Source: Mesorhizobium qingshengii
GTDB taxonomy: Bacteria > Pseudomonadota > Alphaproteobacteria > Rhizobiales > Rhizobiaceae
Length of the DNA: 64,000 nt
Assembly: GCF_900103325.1 (NCBI RefSeq)
Contig: NZ_FMXM01000002.1
Coordinates: 620,001 to 684,000 of the forward strand
Direction of reading: 5' to 3'
The number at the start of each line of letters is the position of its first letter. Within the stretch, counting starts at the first letter, position 1. Shown here piece by piece: positions 51,318-59,842 of this stretch. A program made the position numbers and the translations under genes. The notes under the pieces are model-generated. The model did not search any database. It was not told the origin of the DNA and saw nothing but the letters and a program-made list of their open reading frames with translations.

Positions 51318-52517
51318 TCAAAGCGACTTCGGCAGATACCGCCAGGTCACAAAGCCGCAAACCGCGGCCAGCAGACCGAGCGTGACGAACACCGAGCCGA
51401 GCCCGAAGAAGGCCAGCACCACCGAATAGACCAGCGGCGGCGTCAGCTCGGAAAAATCGAGATAGGTGCGGTAGACCGCCGCCATCTGCGCCCGCTCGTA
51501 GGAGCGCACCGAGCGCATGAAGGCGGTCGAGCCCAGCGCGTCGAGCGCAATGGTGAAGAAGGCGCCGCACAGCAGGAAGGCACCGGTAAGCAGCGGCGCG
51601 GTTTCGCCCACCGCGCCCGCCGCCATGAGCATCGCCGACATGGCGAAATAGGCGAATGTCATGGTCCTGCGGCCACCGAAGCGCTTTCCCGCCTTGCCCC
51701 AGAAGATAGCCATGAACAGCAGCGCATTACCGGCCGAAACCAAGAGGCCGCCGGCCAGCTTGCCCTCGCCGGTGATCACCATGAACAGCGGCCCATAAAC
51801 GAAGAACGTCGTCCAGAAGCAGGAACGGCCGAAGGCGATCAGCCATGCCAGCCTCAACCTTGGTTGCGCGACGAAGCGGCCGATATTGGCGAGTGGGTTG
51901 GCGGGCCGGGTCTTGCCCGGGCGGATCGAGGGGTTGTCGCCAAGCCGGTAGGTCCAGAACAGCGCCAGCAGGGCAAGAGCGAACACGGCCACGGCACCAT
52001 GCGCGGCATAGATGCCGAAGCGCGTGTAGAGGAAGATGCCGAGCGTCGGCCCGCCCGTCCAGGCGAACATCGACCACGCCATGCGCAGCGATTCGGCCTG
52101 CATGAAGTCGGTCTTGCGGATGTGGTCCATGATGTAGAGGTTGAGCGTGATCGACAGCGCGCTGGCGCCCATGACGCGGCACAGCATGCCGGCCAGTTGC
52201 CCGGCAAGCGTGTGCGTGACGAAAAACAGCGAGCCGATGGCCAGAAGGCACGCACCGGCGGTGTAGACCCAGCGTCGGGCAAAGCGGCGGATCAGCATCG
52301 GCATGAACAGCGTCACCGACAGGCCAAGCAAGGCCACGATGGTGTAGAGGATCGAGACGATCTGTTCGTTGTGGAGGATCTCGTAGGCCTGGATCGGGAT
52401 GACGCTCGACACTATGGCGCGGGCGAAGGATTCGACGGCATAGAGTGAAGCGAAGGTGCCCGCATCCGCGGCCTTGAGGGCCGGAAGCCAGACCGGATGG
52501 CGCACATGGGTGGACAT
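51318..52517 (-). CDS. MFS transporter (399 aa)
   Basis: ATG at 52517 follows GGGGAAGC; about 12 hydrophobic helices are predicted. Motif A-like IRRFARRWVY (about 75-85) follows helix 2 in a degenerate form. No substrate group was recognised. It is convergent with the Rieske gene and divergent from the HGSNAT-like gene, with about 230 bp between them. Confidence 0.88.
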   Translation of the reverse strand: MSTHVRHPVWLPALKAADAGTFASLYAVESFARAIVSSVIPIQAYEILHNEQIVSILYTIVALLGLSVTLFMPMLIRRFARRWVYTAGACLLAIGSLFFVTHTLAGQLAGMLCRVMGASALSITLNLYIMDHIRKTDFMQAESLRMAWSMFAWTGGPTLGIFLYTRFGIYAAHGAVAVFALALLALFWTYRLGDNPSIRPGKTRPANPLANIGRFVAQPRLRLAWLIAFGRSCFWTTFFVYGPLFMVITGEGKLAGGLLVSAGNALLFMAIFWGKAGKRFGGRRTMTFAYFAMSAMLMAAGAVGETAPLLTGAFLLCGAFFTIALDALGSTAFMRSVRSYERAQMAAVYRTYLDFSELTPPLVYSVVLAFFGLGSVFVTLGLLAAVCGFVTWRYLPKSL

Positions 52518-52751
52518 TGCTTCCCCAAAGCAGAATCGCGGCATCAATCTGCCGCCGCGATCCATCCCCCGGTAACAGGAAACCGACGCCTTCCCGGTAA
52601 AATGCGAAATCGGTCAAAGGCTTTCCGGCACTGGCCCAAAGCCGCGCCTGATCCGGCGTCCACTGCGCCGTCCGTACCGAAGCTGTCGACCTTCTTTTGT
52701 CCAGTGCAACCGTGATAGTCGTCTTGCGGGGCTGAATCAGATCGCGAGACC

Positions 52752-53750
52752 ATGAGCATCCATACGCCGACCGCACCCGTTCAGGATCAACCGAAGCGCA
52801 TCGTCGCCATCGACATCGTGCGCGGCATCGCGCTCATCGCCATGGCGAGCTACCATTTCACCTGGGATCTGGAATTCTTCGGCTACACCGATCCTGGCCT
52901 GACCGCCTTCGGCTTGTGGAAGATCTACGCGCGCTGCATCGCCTCGACCTTCCTGTTCCTGGTCGGTGTCAGCCTGTACCTCGCCCATGGCCGGCGGATC
53001 CGCTGGAACGGCTTCTGGAAGCGTTTCGCCATGGTCGCCGGAGCGGCGATCGCCATTTCGGTCGTCACCCGCATCGCCACGCCGGACGGCTTCATCTTCT
53101 TCGGCATCCTGCACGAAATTGCACTCGCCAGCCTGCTTGGCCTGCTGTTCCTTCGGCTGCCGGCGCTGCTGACGCTTGTTGTTGCCGCGCTCGTCATCGC
53201 GGCGCCCGTCTATCTGCGCCTCGAGGCTTTCGACCATCCGTGGCTGTTGTGGGTCGGCCTCTCGGCAACCAGCCCGCGCTCCAATGACTACGTTCCGCTG
53301 TTCCCCTGGTTCGGCGCGGTGCTCCTCGGCATCGCCGCGGCGAAACTCGCCTCCGCCTCCGGCGTACGGGCGCGCCTGGCGAGCCTCACGCCGGGTCGTT
53401 GGGCCAATCCGCTGGTCTTCATCGGCCGGCACAGCCTGGCTTTCTATTTGATCCACCAGCCGCTGCTGATCGGCTGTGTCTGGCTGTTTTCGCAAGTGAT
53501 GCCGGCCAAGGTCGAAACCCCGCAGGTGAATTTCCTGAAGACCTGCCAACTGTCGTGCGAGCAGTCGCGCGACACCGAATTCTGTGCGAGCTATTGTGTG
53601 TGCATGCTCGACACGCTCGAGGGCGAGGCCTCTCTTGATCGCCTCTACAACAACGACCAGACTGCGGACTGGAAGGCGCATCTGTCCGATCTCGCCGGAA
53701 TGTGCACCGCCAAGACCGAAGACAAGATGACTGAGGGAGGGGCACAATGA
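52752..53750 (+). CDS. HGSNAT/DUF1624-like membrane acyltransferase with Cys-rich tail (332 aa)
   Basis: The N-terminus KRIVAIDIVRGIALIAMASYHF carries the R-G-x-A-x-x-x-M-x-x-H pattern of the heparan-alpha-glucosaminide N-acetyltransferase catalytic domain; seven or eight helices follow. The last 75 residues are cytosolic or periplasmic and include six cysteines (TCQLSCEQSRDTEFCASYC, then CVC), an unusual appendage. The next gene overlaps by 4 bp (ATGA). Function: transmembrane acetyl transfer to a glycan is suggested by family. Confidence 0.87.
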   Translation: MSIHTPTAPVQDQPKRIVAIDIVRGIALIAMASYHFTWDLEFFGYTDPGLTAFGLWKIYARCIASTFLFLVGVSLYLAHGRRIRWNGFWKRFAMVAGAAIAISVVTRIATPDGFIFFGILHEIALASLLGLLFLRLPALLTLVVAALVIAAPVYLRLEAFDHPWLLWVGLSATSPRSNDYVPLFPWFGAVLLGIAAAKLASASGVRARLASLTPGRWANPLVFIGRHSLAFYLIHQPLLIGCVWLFSQVMPAKVETPQVNFLKTCQLSCEQSRDTEFCASYCVCMLDTLEGEASLDRLYNNDQTADWKAHLSDLAGMCTAKTEDKMTEGGAQ

Positions 53751-54223
53751 CCGAGAACCAGCCGAAGCCGGGGCTCATACCGTGGCCGCCGCTGATCTAC
53801 ATCGCCGCCATCGCCATCAGCGTCGCCCTCGGTCTTTTCTATCCCCTGCCCTGGATCGGCGACCTGCTCGGCGACATCCTGTTCGCCGCCGGCTGGGTGG
53901 CGCTGTTCGGCGTCGCGGCACTCTGGTTCACCGCGATCCGCACAATGACCCGGGCCAAGACAACGCTCAACCCCAACGCGGTGCCCGATCACCTCGTCAC
54001 CACAGGTCCCTTCGGCATCACCCGCAATCCGATGTATCTGGCCAACACGCTGCTGTTGATCGGTGTCGGCTTTGTTTCGGGGATCGCATGGTTCCTGCTG
54101 TTTGCCTTCATAGCCGCCTTCGCTACGCAGAAGGTCGCGATCGAGAGAGAGGAAAAGATCCTGGCGGCGAAGTTCGGCAAGAAATACCGCGACTACGCCA
54201 AACGCGTGCGGCGCTGGATCTGA
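53747..54223 (+). CDS. isoprenylcysteine carboxyl methyltransferase-like protein (158 aa)
   Basis: The ICMT/PEMT-like integral methyltransferase segment TTGPFGITRNPMYLANTLLLIG, cut to its pattern, with RNPMY at about 90-94 and EEKILAAKFGKKYRDYAKRV near the end, is diagnostic. Two to four helices. In bacteria the targets are unknown; isoprenoid or phospholipid methylation is likely. It is coupled to the acyltransferase-like gene. Confidence 0.9.
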   Translation: MTENQPKPGLIPWPPLIYIAAIAISVALGLFYPLPWIGDLLGDILFAAGWVALFGVAALWFTAIRTMTRAKTTLNPNAVPDHLVTTGPFGITRNPMYLANTLLLIGVGFVSGIAWFLLFAFIAAFATQKVAIEREEKILAAKFGKKYRDYAKRVRRWI

Positions 54224-54235
54224 GGCGCGACGGGA

Positions 54236-54748
54236 TCAGTCAGAAGCCTTGCCTGGCGCGCCTGCCGTGTCCGGAAGCAGTTTCCGGCCGACATAGAACA
54301 GCACCGGGATCAGCAGCACGATGGCCAGGACAATGGCGGGCGCAGTCAAGGCGAAGCCGGTCGCCGAAATATATCCCTCGCGAAATGCCTGATGTAGCAG
54401 AGCCGCGGTGACCGGCAGGTTCAGTGCGAGAGCGGTCGCGGTCCCCGGCATATAGCGACGCGTGACCATTGTGACGAGGAGATGTGGAAAAGCCACGTTG
54501 AGCAGCATCGCAAGCGCGTAACCCGACAGGACGTAGGCGCCGAAACTCTCCCGTCCCTGGACAGTGGCGAGCAAAGCCGCAGCGCCGGCAAGAACAACCA
54601 GCACGAACACCGCGAACCGGAATTCGTTGGCTCCGACGGGACGGTGCCAGCGCCCCGCCCGCTCGGACCAGGCGGGCAGGAAAACCGCCTCCTCCAGATT
54701 GTGGACGGTGACCGCGGCGGCAAACAGCCAAGCGAGAGTGATGAACAT
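54236..54748 (-). CDS. HXXEE-domain membrane protein (170 aa)
   Basis: The first helix ends with HNLEEAVFLPAW, the HxxEE motif naming the family. Five or six helices follow. The motif faces a site that could bind metal, but the function of HXXEE proteins is unknown. It is convergent with the ICMT-like gene and in the same direction as the MerR gene. Confidence 0.88.
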   Translation of the reverse strand: MFITLAWLFAAAVTVHNLEEAVFLPAWSERAGRWHRPVGANEFRFAVFVLVVLAGAAALLATVQGRESFGAYVLSGYALAMLLNVAFPHLLVTMVTRRYMPGTATALALNLPVTAALLHQAFREGYISATGFALTAPAIVLAIVLLIPVLFYVGRKLLPDTAGAPGKASD

Positions 54749-54816
54749 GACGTGATCGATCGCCGGTTCAAGCCTTCACGGTTCCTGGCGGCGAGACATC
54801 GGAGCAACCGCACCGG

Positions 54817-55203
54817 TCAGGTGTTGACGCCGAGCTCCACCAGCCGCTCGACGCAGGACTCTTCGGCCTGGTCGAGTTCGGCCAGCGTCTCCTCGAGGTC
54901 GCGGCGCTTCTGCCGCAGATCCTCGCGCTTTTCCTCGATCCGCTTGATCATCAGCTTGAGTTGACCGACCTCGCCCGGAGGCTCCTTGTACATCTGGATG
55001 ATTTCGCGGATCTCGTTGATCGAGAAGCCGAGCCTCTTGCCGCGCATGATCTGGCGGATGAGATGGCGATCGGATGGGCGAAACAGCCGCGTGCGGCCAC
55101 GCCGCACCGGCTGCACCAGCCCCTCGTCCTCATAGAAGCGCAGCGTCCGCGTCGACACGTCGAATTCGCGGGTCAGTTCGGTGATCGAATAATATTCCCG
55201 CAT
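54817..55203 (-). CDS. MerR-family regulator, LiuR-like (128 aa)
   Basis: ATG 55203 starts MREYYSITELTREFDVSTRT, then LRFYEDEGLVQP, the MerR N-terminal winged-helix (residues 5-75), and a C-terminal coiled coil (about 80-120, MIKRIEEKREDLRQKRRDLE). The sequence matches LiuR regulators of leucine/isovalerate breakdown in proteobacteria. No liu genes are in the window, so it acts at a distance or on an unknown target. The 47-residue longer frame is rejected because it places extra residues in front of the helix. Confidence 0.9.
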   Translation of the reverse strand: MREYYSITELTREFDVSTRTLRFYEDEGLVQPVRRGRTRLFRPSDRHLIRQIMRGKRLGFSINEIREIIQMYKEPPGEVGQLKLMIKRIEEKREDLRQKRRDLEETLAELDQAEESCVERLVELGVNT

Positions 55204-55356
55204 CGTCACTCCAAATGCCGGAATCCCGGGTGATCGCCATGCGGCATCGCCCTCCCGTCCCGAACCAAACCCATGCCAAGCCGGAATCGACACAGCACCC
55301 CGCGCAAGCCTCGCACGGCATTTACGTAAAAGTCAATTGACGGCGCTACGCATGCT

Positions 55357-56775
55357 TCAGGGCACCCCGAACCACCACGTGGCAATGCCAAGGAAGGCGA
55401 AGAAGCCGACGACATCGGTGACCGTGGTGACGAAGACCGCCGAGGCGACCGCCGGGTCGACCTTGAAACGGTCGAGCAGCAGCGGAATCAGAATGCCGGC
55501 CAAGGCGGCCGCGAACATGTTGATGATCATCGCCGCGGCGATGATGCCGCCCAGATTGTTGTCGTGGAACCAGGTCGCGGCGACGATGCCGATCAGGATG
55601 GCGAACACGATGCCGTTGATGAAACCGACGCCCATCTCGCGGCGGATGATGCGGCCGGCATTGTAGATATCGAGATCCTTTGTCGCCAGCGCGCGCACCG
55701 TCACCGTCATCGTCTGCGAGCCGGCATTGCCGCCCATGCCGGCCACGATCGGCATCAGCACCGCCAGCGCCACGATATGCTCGATCGTGCGGTCGAACAG
55801 GCCGATCACCGAAGCCGCCAGAAAGGCGGTCAGAAGATTGACCAGCAGCCAGGGAACGCGCGAACGCGAGGTCGAAAAAATACTGTCGGAAAGCTCTTCG
55901 TCGCCGACACCGCCCATGCGCAAGAGGTCTTCTTCCGCTTCCTGCTGGATGACGTCGACGACGTCGTCGATGGTCAGCACGCCAACCAGCCGCTCGTTCT
56001 CGTCGACGACGGCGGCCGACAAGAGGTCATATTGCTCGAATTCCCGCGCCGCCTCTTCCTGGTCCATGGTGGCCGGAATGGCGTGCCGCGTCTCATGCAT
56101 GACCTCCTCAACCTTGACAGCGCGCTTGGTGCGCAGGATCTGGTCGAGGTCGATGGCGCCAAGCAGCTTGAAGGTCGGATCGATGACAAAAATCTGGCTG
56201 AAGCGCTCGGGCAAGTTCTTGTCCTCGCGCATGTAGTCGATGGTCTGGCCGATGGTCCAGAACGGCGGCACCGCGACGAACTCGGTCTGCATGCGCCGGC
56301 CGGCCGTCTCTTCCGGATAGTCGAGCGAACGACGCAGCCTGATCCGCTCGGTGAACGGCAGTTGCGACAGGATCTCGTCCTGGTCTTCCTTTTCGAGGTC
56401 TTCGAGAATGTAGACCGCGTCGTCGGAATCGAGCTCCTGCACCGCCTGCGCAATCTGCGCATTGGGCAGGTTGTCGACGATCTCCATGCGGATCGCCTCG
56501 TCGACCTCGGTCAGCGAGGAGAAATCGAAGTCGGCGCCCAACAACTCAACCAGCAGGCGGCGCTGTTCGGGATGCAGCGCCTCGAGCAGGTCGCCAAGCT
56601 CCGACTGGTGCAGATCGTCGACTTCATGCTTGAGCGTGAGCGTGTCGCGATCGGCGATCGCCGCGCCGATCTGGGCCAGGAACGACGAAAGGACGACGCC
56701 GTCCTCGCCATAGATGTCGGCGTGGTGCTCGTCGGCGGCCCTGGCGCCGGTCGTCCGTTCGTCCTGGCCTTCCAC
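55357..56775 (-). CDS. mgtE: magnesium transporter MgtE (472 aa)
   Basis: The MgtE N-terminal superhelical domain (about 30-150) and two CBS domains (about 160-285, with FSQIFVIDPTFKLLGAIDL) precede the five-helix membrane domain containing GMGGNAGSQTMTVTVRALA, cut to its key residues, which lines the pore. Mg2+ binding at the CBS interface gates the channel. Start and length are standard. It is monocistronic. Confidence 0.95.
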   Translation of the reverse strand: MEGQDERTTGARAADEHHADIYGEDGVVLSSFLAQIGAAIADRDTLTLKHEVDDLHQSELGDLLEALHPEQRRLLVELLGADFDFSSLTEVDEAIRMEIVDNLPNAQIAQAVQELDSDDAVYILEDLEKEDQDEILSQLPFTERIRLRRSLDYPEETAGRRMQTEFVAVPPFWTIGQTIDYMREDKNLPERFSQIFVIDPTFKLLGAIDLDQILRTKRAVKVEEVMHETRHAIPATMDQEEAAREFEQYDLLSAAVVDENERLVGVLTIDDVVDVIQQEAEEDLLRMGGVGDEELSDSIFSTSRSRVPWLLVNLLTAFLAASVIGLFDRTIEHIVALAVLMPIVAGMGGNAGSQTMTVTVRALATKDLDIYNAGRIIRREMGVGFINGIVFAILIGIVAATWFHDNNLGGIIAAAMIINMFAAALAGILIPLLLDRFKVDPAVASAVFVTTVTDVVGFFAFLGIATWWFGVP

Positions 56776-56821
56776 TAGCGCCTCCCGCCATCGCGATCCC
56801 GGAAAAGGTGCCTCTCAGGTC

Positions 56822-56872
56822 TAGAGCATCGGACCCAAAAGTGGAAACCGGTTTTGGGAGAATCCGATGCTC
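56822..56872. repeat. intergenic palindromic repeat, family B copy 2
   Basis: GAGCATCGGA (56824-56833) pairs exactly with TCCGATGCTC (56863-56872), enclosing AAAAGTGGAAACCGGTTTT, the same core as copy 1 at 22597. It lies upstream of mgtE and downstream of the tRNA on the minus strand. Confidence 0.88.
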
Positions 56873-56971
56873 AAGAAGAAGGTGGCGTAACGCGCGGGAA
56901 TATCAAACGAAATGAGCCCAGCCCGCCGTTGGGCCGGAGGCCGACACAGATCAGATTCTGGGAAGAGAAAA

Positions 56972-57056
56972 TGGTGCGGTCGAGAAGACTCGAACTTCCA
57001 CGGGTTGCCCCACAGCGACCTCAACGCTGCGCGTCTACCAATTCCGCCACGACCGC
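56972..57056 (-). tRNA. tRNA-Leu, anticodon GAG
   Basis: Reading the minus strand, acceptor GCGGTCG pairs with CGACCGC, and ACCA follows. The anticodon stem CAGCG/CGCTG encloses TTGAGGT, giving anticodon GAG (leucine CTC/CTT). The long variable arm, T-arm GTTCGAGTC and encoded CCA are present, length 85 nt as expected. A TTTTCTCTTC run follows the 3' end. Confidence 0.95.
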
Positions 57057-57225
57057 ACGTGGTAGGAGCCGGAACCGACCGGCTCGCGGCGTGTAGCAAA
57101 TCGTTTCCGGCGAAACAAGTGCACGGCAAGCAATAATCTCCGGCGATTGGCATAACACTCCACAGGATTGGAAAGCGTGGCCGGAGCTGGACGTTTCAGC
57201 CTGATATCGCCATATGGAGAGCAAA
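57057..57225. other. intergenic region between tRNA-Leu and repeat C2
   Basis: About 170 bp with no gene seen. It must hold the tRNA promoter on the minus strand and probably the lipB promoter on the plus strand; no clear sigma-70 boxes assigned. Confidence 0.35.
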
Positions 57226-57270
57226 TGCATATCGCCCAGGAGTGCAAGGCGGTTTTGGGTACGATATGCA
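57226..57270. repeat. intergenic palindromic repeat, family C copy 2
   Basis: Nine-bp stem TGCATATCG/CGATATGCA enclosing GCAAGGCGGTTTTGGGT; paired with copy 1 at 29790 it shows a compensatory base-pair change. It ends 19 bp before the lipB start, so it lies in the 5' leader. Confidence 0.85.
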
Positions 57271-57289
57271 TAAGCAAAAGCGACACGCC

Positions 57290-58033
57290 ATGCCAGAACG
57301 CAGCCAGATCGCCACGTCGTTCCTGCCGTTGCCCGGTTCAGCGCCGGTCGAATGGCGCATCGAGCCCGGCCTCACCGCCTATCCCGATGCACTTGCCTTC
57401 ATGGAGGCTCGCGCCGAGGCGATCCGAAGCGGCACCGCCGGCGAAATGGTCTGGCTGGTCGAGCACCCGCCGCTCTACACCGCCGGCACCAGCGCCCGCA
57501 TCGAGGACCTGATCGACGCCAACCGCTTCCCGGTGTTCGCGGCGGGGCGCGGCGGCGAATACACCTACCATGGGCCGGGCCAGCGGGTCGCCTATGTCAT
57601 GCTCGACCTGAAACGGCGGCGCGAGGATGTCCGCGCCTTTGTCGCCGCGCTCGAACAGTGGATCATCGGCACGCTCGCCGCCTTCAACGTGCATGGCGAG
57701 CGCCGCGAGGACCGCGTCGGCGTCTGGGTGGTACGGCCGGATCGCCCTGCCCTGCCGGACGGCTCACCGGCCGAGGACAAGATCGCCGCCATCGGCATCA
57801 GGCTGCGGCGCTGGGTGAGTTTTCATGGCATCGCCATCAATGTCGAACCAGATCTCGACCATTTCGGCGGCATCGTGCCGTGTGGCGTGCAGGACCACGG
57901 CGTCACCAGCCTCGTCGACCTCGGCCTGCCCCTGACAATGGCCGATCTGGACCTGGCGCTGAAATCCGCCTTCGAGGACGTCTTCGGTCCCGTCACGGCG
58001 TCGCATGTGGAAGCGGCCCGCAAGATCGGTTGA
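57290..58033 (+). CDS. lipB: octanoyltransferase LipB (247 aa)
   Basis: ATG at 57290 was chosen; an in-frame ATG at 57266 lies inside the repeat hairpin. The family motifs [18 protein letters not shown] (about 80-97), the catalytic cysteine in [10 protein letters not shown] and the catalytic lysine in [10 protein letters not shown] are present. It transfers octanoyl groups from ACP to lipoyl domains of dehydrogenases and glycine cleavage H protein. The latter links it with glycine produced by the sarcosine pathway, but it is a housekeeping gene. Confidence 0.95.
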   Translation: MPERSQIATSFLPLPGSAPVEWRIEPGLTAYPDALAFMEARAEAIRSGTAGEMVWLVEHPPLYTAGTSARIEDLIDANRFPVFAAGRGGEYTYHGPGQRVAYVMLDLKRRREDVRAFVAALEQWIIGTLAAFNVHGERREDRVGVWVVRPDRPALPDGSPAEDKIAAIGIRLRRWVSFHGIAINVEPDLDHFGGIVPCGVQDHGVTSLVDLGLPLTMADLDLALKSAFEDVFGPVTASHVEAARKIG

Positions 58034-58055
58034 CGCTTCCGGTCTGCGACTCTGT

Positions 58056-59306
58056 TCAGGTCAACTGCGCCGACGCCCACAAGACGCCATAGCCATGGAT
58101 GGCGAACACCGCCAGCAGCGCTGCCGCCATGGCGAGGCGGTCGATAGTGCGGATCGGCTTCAGCTCTTGGCGCGGCTTTACCCCGCTGCCAACGGTCAAC
58201 AGGCTGAGGATTGAAAAGATCGCTCCGGCCGCGAGCAGAAAGCCGGAGGAGAAGCCGGCCTGCCGGCCAAGCGCCAGGAAGGCAGAAAGCAGGAAGAACG
58301 AGGCCAGCGCCAGCGCGATCGGCCCCGGACAGATCTGGCGCAGCACCTGGCCGCCGTCGAACTTCCAGACCGGCACGAGATTGGCGATGTTGAACAAGGC
58401 GACGCAGCCAGCCAGCGTTGCCAGCAGCATCGCCGCCAGCCGATGTCCTTCCGCGCCGGCAAAGGTACTGGCGGCGATGACGACCGGTACCAGGAAGGCG
58501 GAAAAGCCGGCGCCCATCAACGCCACGAAAGCCACCTCGAAACGGCTGTCATAGGGCCGGCCTCCAATGGCGATGCCGCCGAGCATTGGGATGAAGATCA
58601 TCCGCGCCTTGCTGTGCCCCATAAGGCGAAACGCCGCCATGTGGCCGAGCTCGTGCAAGGCCACGACCGACGTCAGGATCGCGGCCACCGCCAGCCCGCC
58701 GAGGTGAAGGCCGAAGAACGGCCACAGAATCAGCGCCGAAAGACCCGCGAAGCCGACCTGGCTCAGCGGATGCTCGAACCAGCCGCCCTTGCGATACTGT
58801 CCGGTCCTGGCCCAGCGCTGCAGCTTGCCGAGTTCGCGGCGCATGGCGAAATAGCGAAACACCAGGAAGGCAACGCCGCGATAGCGGTCGGTCTGTCTGA
58901 GCGTCACCCGCGTGCTGCCGCCCTCGGAAACGAGTTCGACGCTTTCGCGGTAGTTCGCCCAGAACGAGGCATCGAGCGCCGTGTCCTCGATGACGCGCAT
59001 CGAGAAACGGCTACCCTCGACAACCTCCTCGAACCGCGACTTGCGCTCGATCGGCTTGCCGTCGCGGCCTTCCCAGGACAGCACGATGCGGGCCAGGCCC
59101 TTCCCGTCCAGCGCCTCGGCGGAAAGGATCTCGCCGGACCAGCCGGCATCGCTGCCCAGCGGCCACAGCGCTTGCCAGAGGCGGTGGCGATCCATCGCCA
59201 CCAGGCGGCTCAGCCTGACCGTGCGCAAACCAAGCGGCACGGTCATCAAAAGAAAGATCAGCCCGAGATTGCTGGCCACGAGGATGGCCGTGACGATGGG
59301 CGGCAC
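58056..59306 (-). CDS. membrane metalloprotease of the M50/site-2 type with N-terminal SRPBCC domain (416 aa)
   Basis: After one N-terminal helix, residues 30-170 resemble a SRPBCC (START-like) ligand-binding domain. Then come the zinc motif HELGH with His218, Glu219 and His222 in a membrane helix, and the distal metal motif VWKFDGGQV (Asp). These residues define M50 site-2 proteases, which cleave membrane proteins. The unusual soluble domain in front may select the substrate or bind a lipid. Gene neighbours do not point to a partner. Confidence 0.87.
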   Translation of the reverse strand: MPPIVTAILVASNLGLIFLLMTVPLGLRTVRLSRLVAMDRHRLWQALWPLGSDAGWSGEILSAEALDGKGLARIVLSWEGRDGKPIERKSRFEEVVEGSRFSMRVIEDTALDASFWANYRESVELVSEGGSTRVTLRQTDRYRGVAFLVFRYFAMRRELGKLQRWARTGQYRKGGWFEHPLSQVGFAGLSALILWPFFGLHLGGLAVAAILTSVVALHELGHMAAFRLMGHSKARMIFIPMLGGIAIGGRPYDSRFEVAFVALMGAGFSAFLVPVVIAASTFAGAEGHRLAAMLLATLAGCVALFNIANLVPVWKFDGGQVLRQICPGPIALALASFFLLSAFLALGRQAGFSSGFLLAAGAIFSILSLLTVGSGVKPRQELKPIRTIDRLAMAAALLAVFAIHGYGVLWASAQLT

Positions 59307-59393
59307 GTGACATTGCTCCTTGCCTCAGCAGGGACACCCTAACGTCACGACGGGCAAGAAAAGCTTAACGGCGGAGCGGTCTTTGCCCGCGCC
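59307..59393. other. short non-coding gap before repeat A3
   Basis: Nothing more recognised than the gap upstream of the M50 gene; the promoter for that gene must be here or in the repeat. Confidence 0.3.
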
Positions 59394-59516
59394 GAGCAGT
59401 TCATCGTTTCACGGAAACGCAGAACTGCTCGGTCCCTTTGATTTGGCGCAATTCCCAAGGGAAGGCGCTAGGCGCTTTTCCCGAGAAAACCGTTTCACAC
59501 ATTTCCTGAATTGCGC
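59394..59516. repeat. intergenic palindromic repeat, family A copy 3 (inverted, diverged)
   Basis: GAGCAGTTC at the left and ATTTCCTGAATTGCGC at the right, with GTTTCACGGAAAC and GGCGCTAGGCGCTTTT inside. The order of segments is reversed relative to copies 1 and 2. It lies downstream of the 28-aa peptide gene and could act as its terminator. Confidence 0.8.
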
Positions 59517-59544
59517 AGCAACAGCAGCGGCTGATGCCGCCAGC

Positions 59545-59631
59545 TCACATGGCTCCGATCCAGATCGCCATGGAAATGAGAAAGGTGCTCATGCAGACCA
59601 GCGAGACGACATCCTGAACCAGATCGGTCAT
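59545..59631 (-). CDS. 28-residue hydrophobic peptide, candidate SOS-induced membrane protein
   Basis: ATG at 59631 is preceded by AGGAGAGAG at ideal spacing. The peptide reads as an acidic start (MTDLVQD) followed by a single hydrophobic helix (VVSLVCMSTFLISMAIWIGAM with TGA next), so it is likely an inner-membrane peptide. A perfect LexA box lies 23-37 bp upstream of its start codon and TTGACA sits just before that. Caulobacter SidA, a 29-residue SOS-induced division inhibitor, has the same size, location and control. The gene is too short for automatic detection; homology was not tested. Confidence 0.65.
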   Translation of the reverse strand: MTDLVQDVVSLVCMSTFLISMAIWIGAM

Positions 59632-59653
59632 AACTCTCTCCTGTTGTTGATAT

Positions 59654-59668
59654 GTTCTCAGTTTGTTC
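59654..59668 (-). promoter_or_regulatory. LexA (SOS) box GTTC-N7-GTTC
   Basis: GTTC at 59654-59657 and 59665-59668 with a 7-bp spacer is the exact alphaproteobacterial LexA operator. It lies directly upstream of the 28-aa peptide, between its start and TTGACA at 59683-59688 (on the minus strand), covering the expected -10 region. Confidence 0.8.
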
Positions 59669-59682
59669 TAATTTTGTGCTAT

Positions 59683-59688
59683 TGTCAA
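59683..59688 (-). promoter_or_regulatory. -35 hexamer TTGACA for the 28-aa peptide
   Basis: On the minus strand TTGACA occurs 52-57 bp before the start codon; the LexA box lies between the two. No unambiguous -10 was identified. Confidence 0.5.
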
Positions 59689-59842
59689 CGACCAGGGTCC
59701 GGCCGCATCCGGAATTTCCGGTCGATCAGATCGGCAGGGTTAAGGAAAGGTTGACGGGCGTGCGGCGAGCACATGGTGGAGCGCAAACACGCCCCGGTGG
59801 CGGACTATCGGTGAGCCTGCCAGGCTATGTCGAGATTGAAGA

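Noticed and set aside
56972-57056. tRNA-Leu as an integration site
   Set aside because: No integrase gene, no direct repeat of the tRNA 3' end and no island-like genes nearby.
22597-57270. repeats as a CRISPR array or insertion sequence
   Set aside because: Copies are dispersed single hairpins with different flanks, no spacers, no transposase and no target duplication visible.
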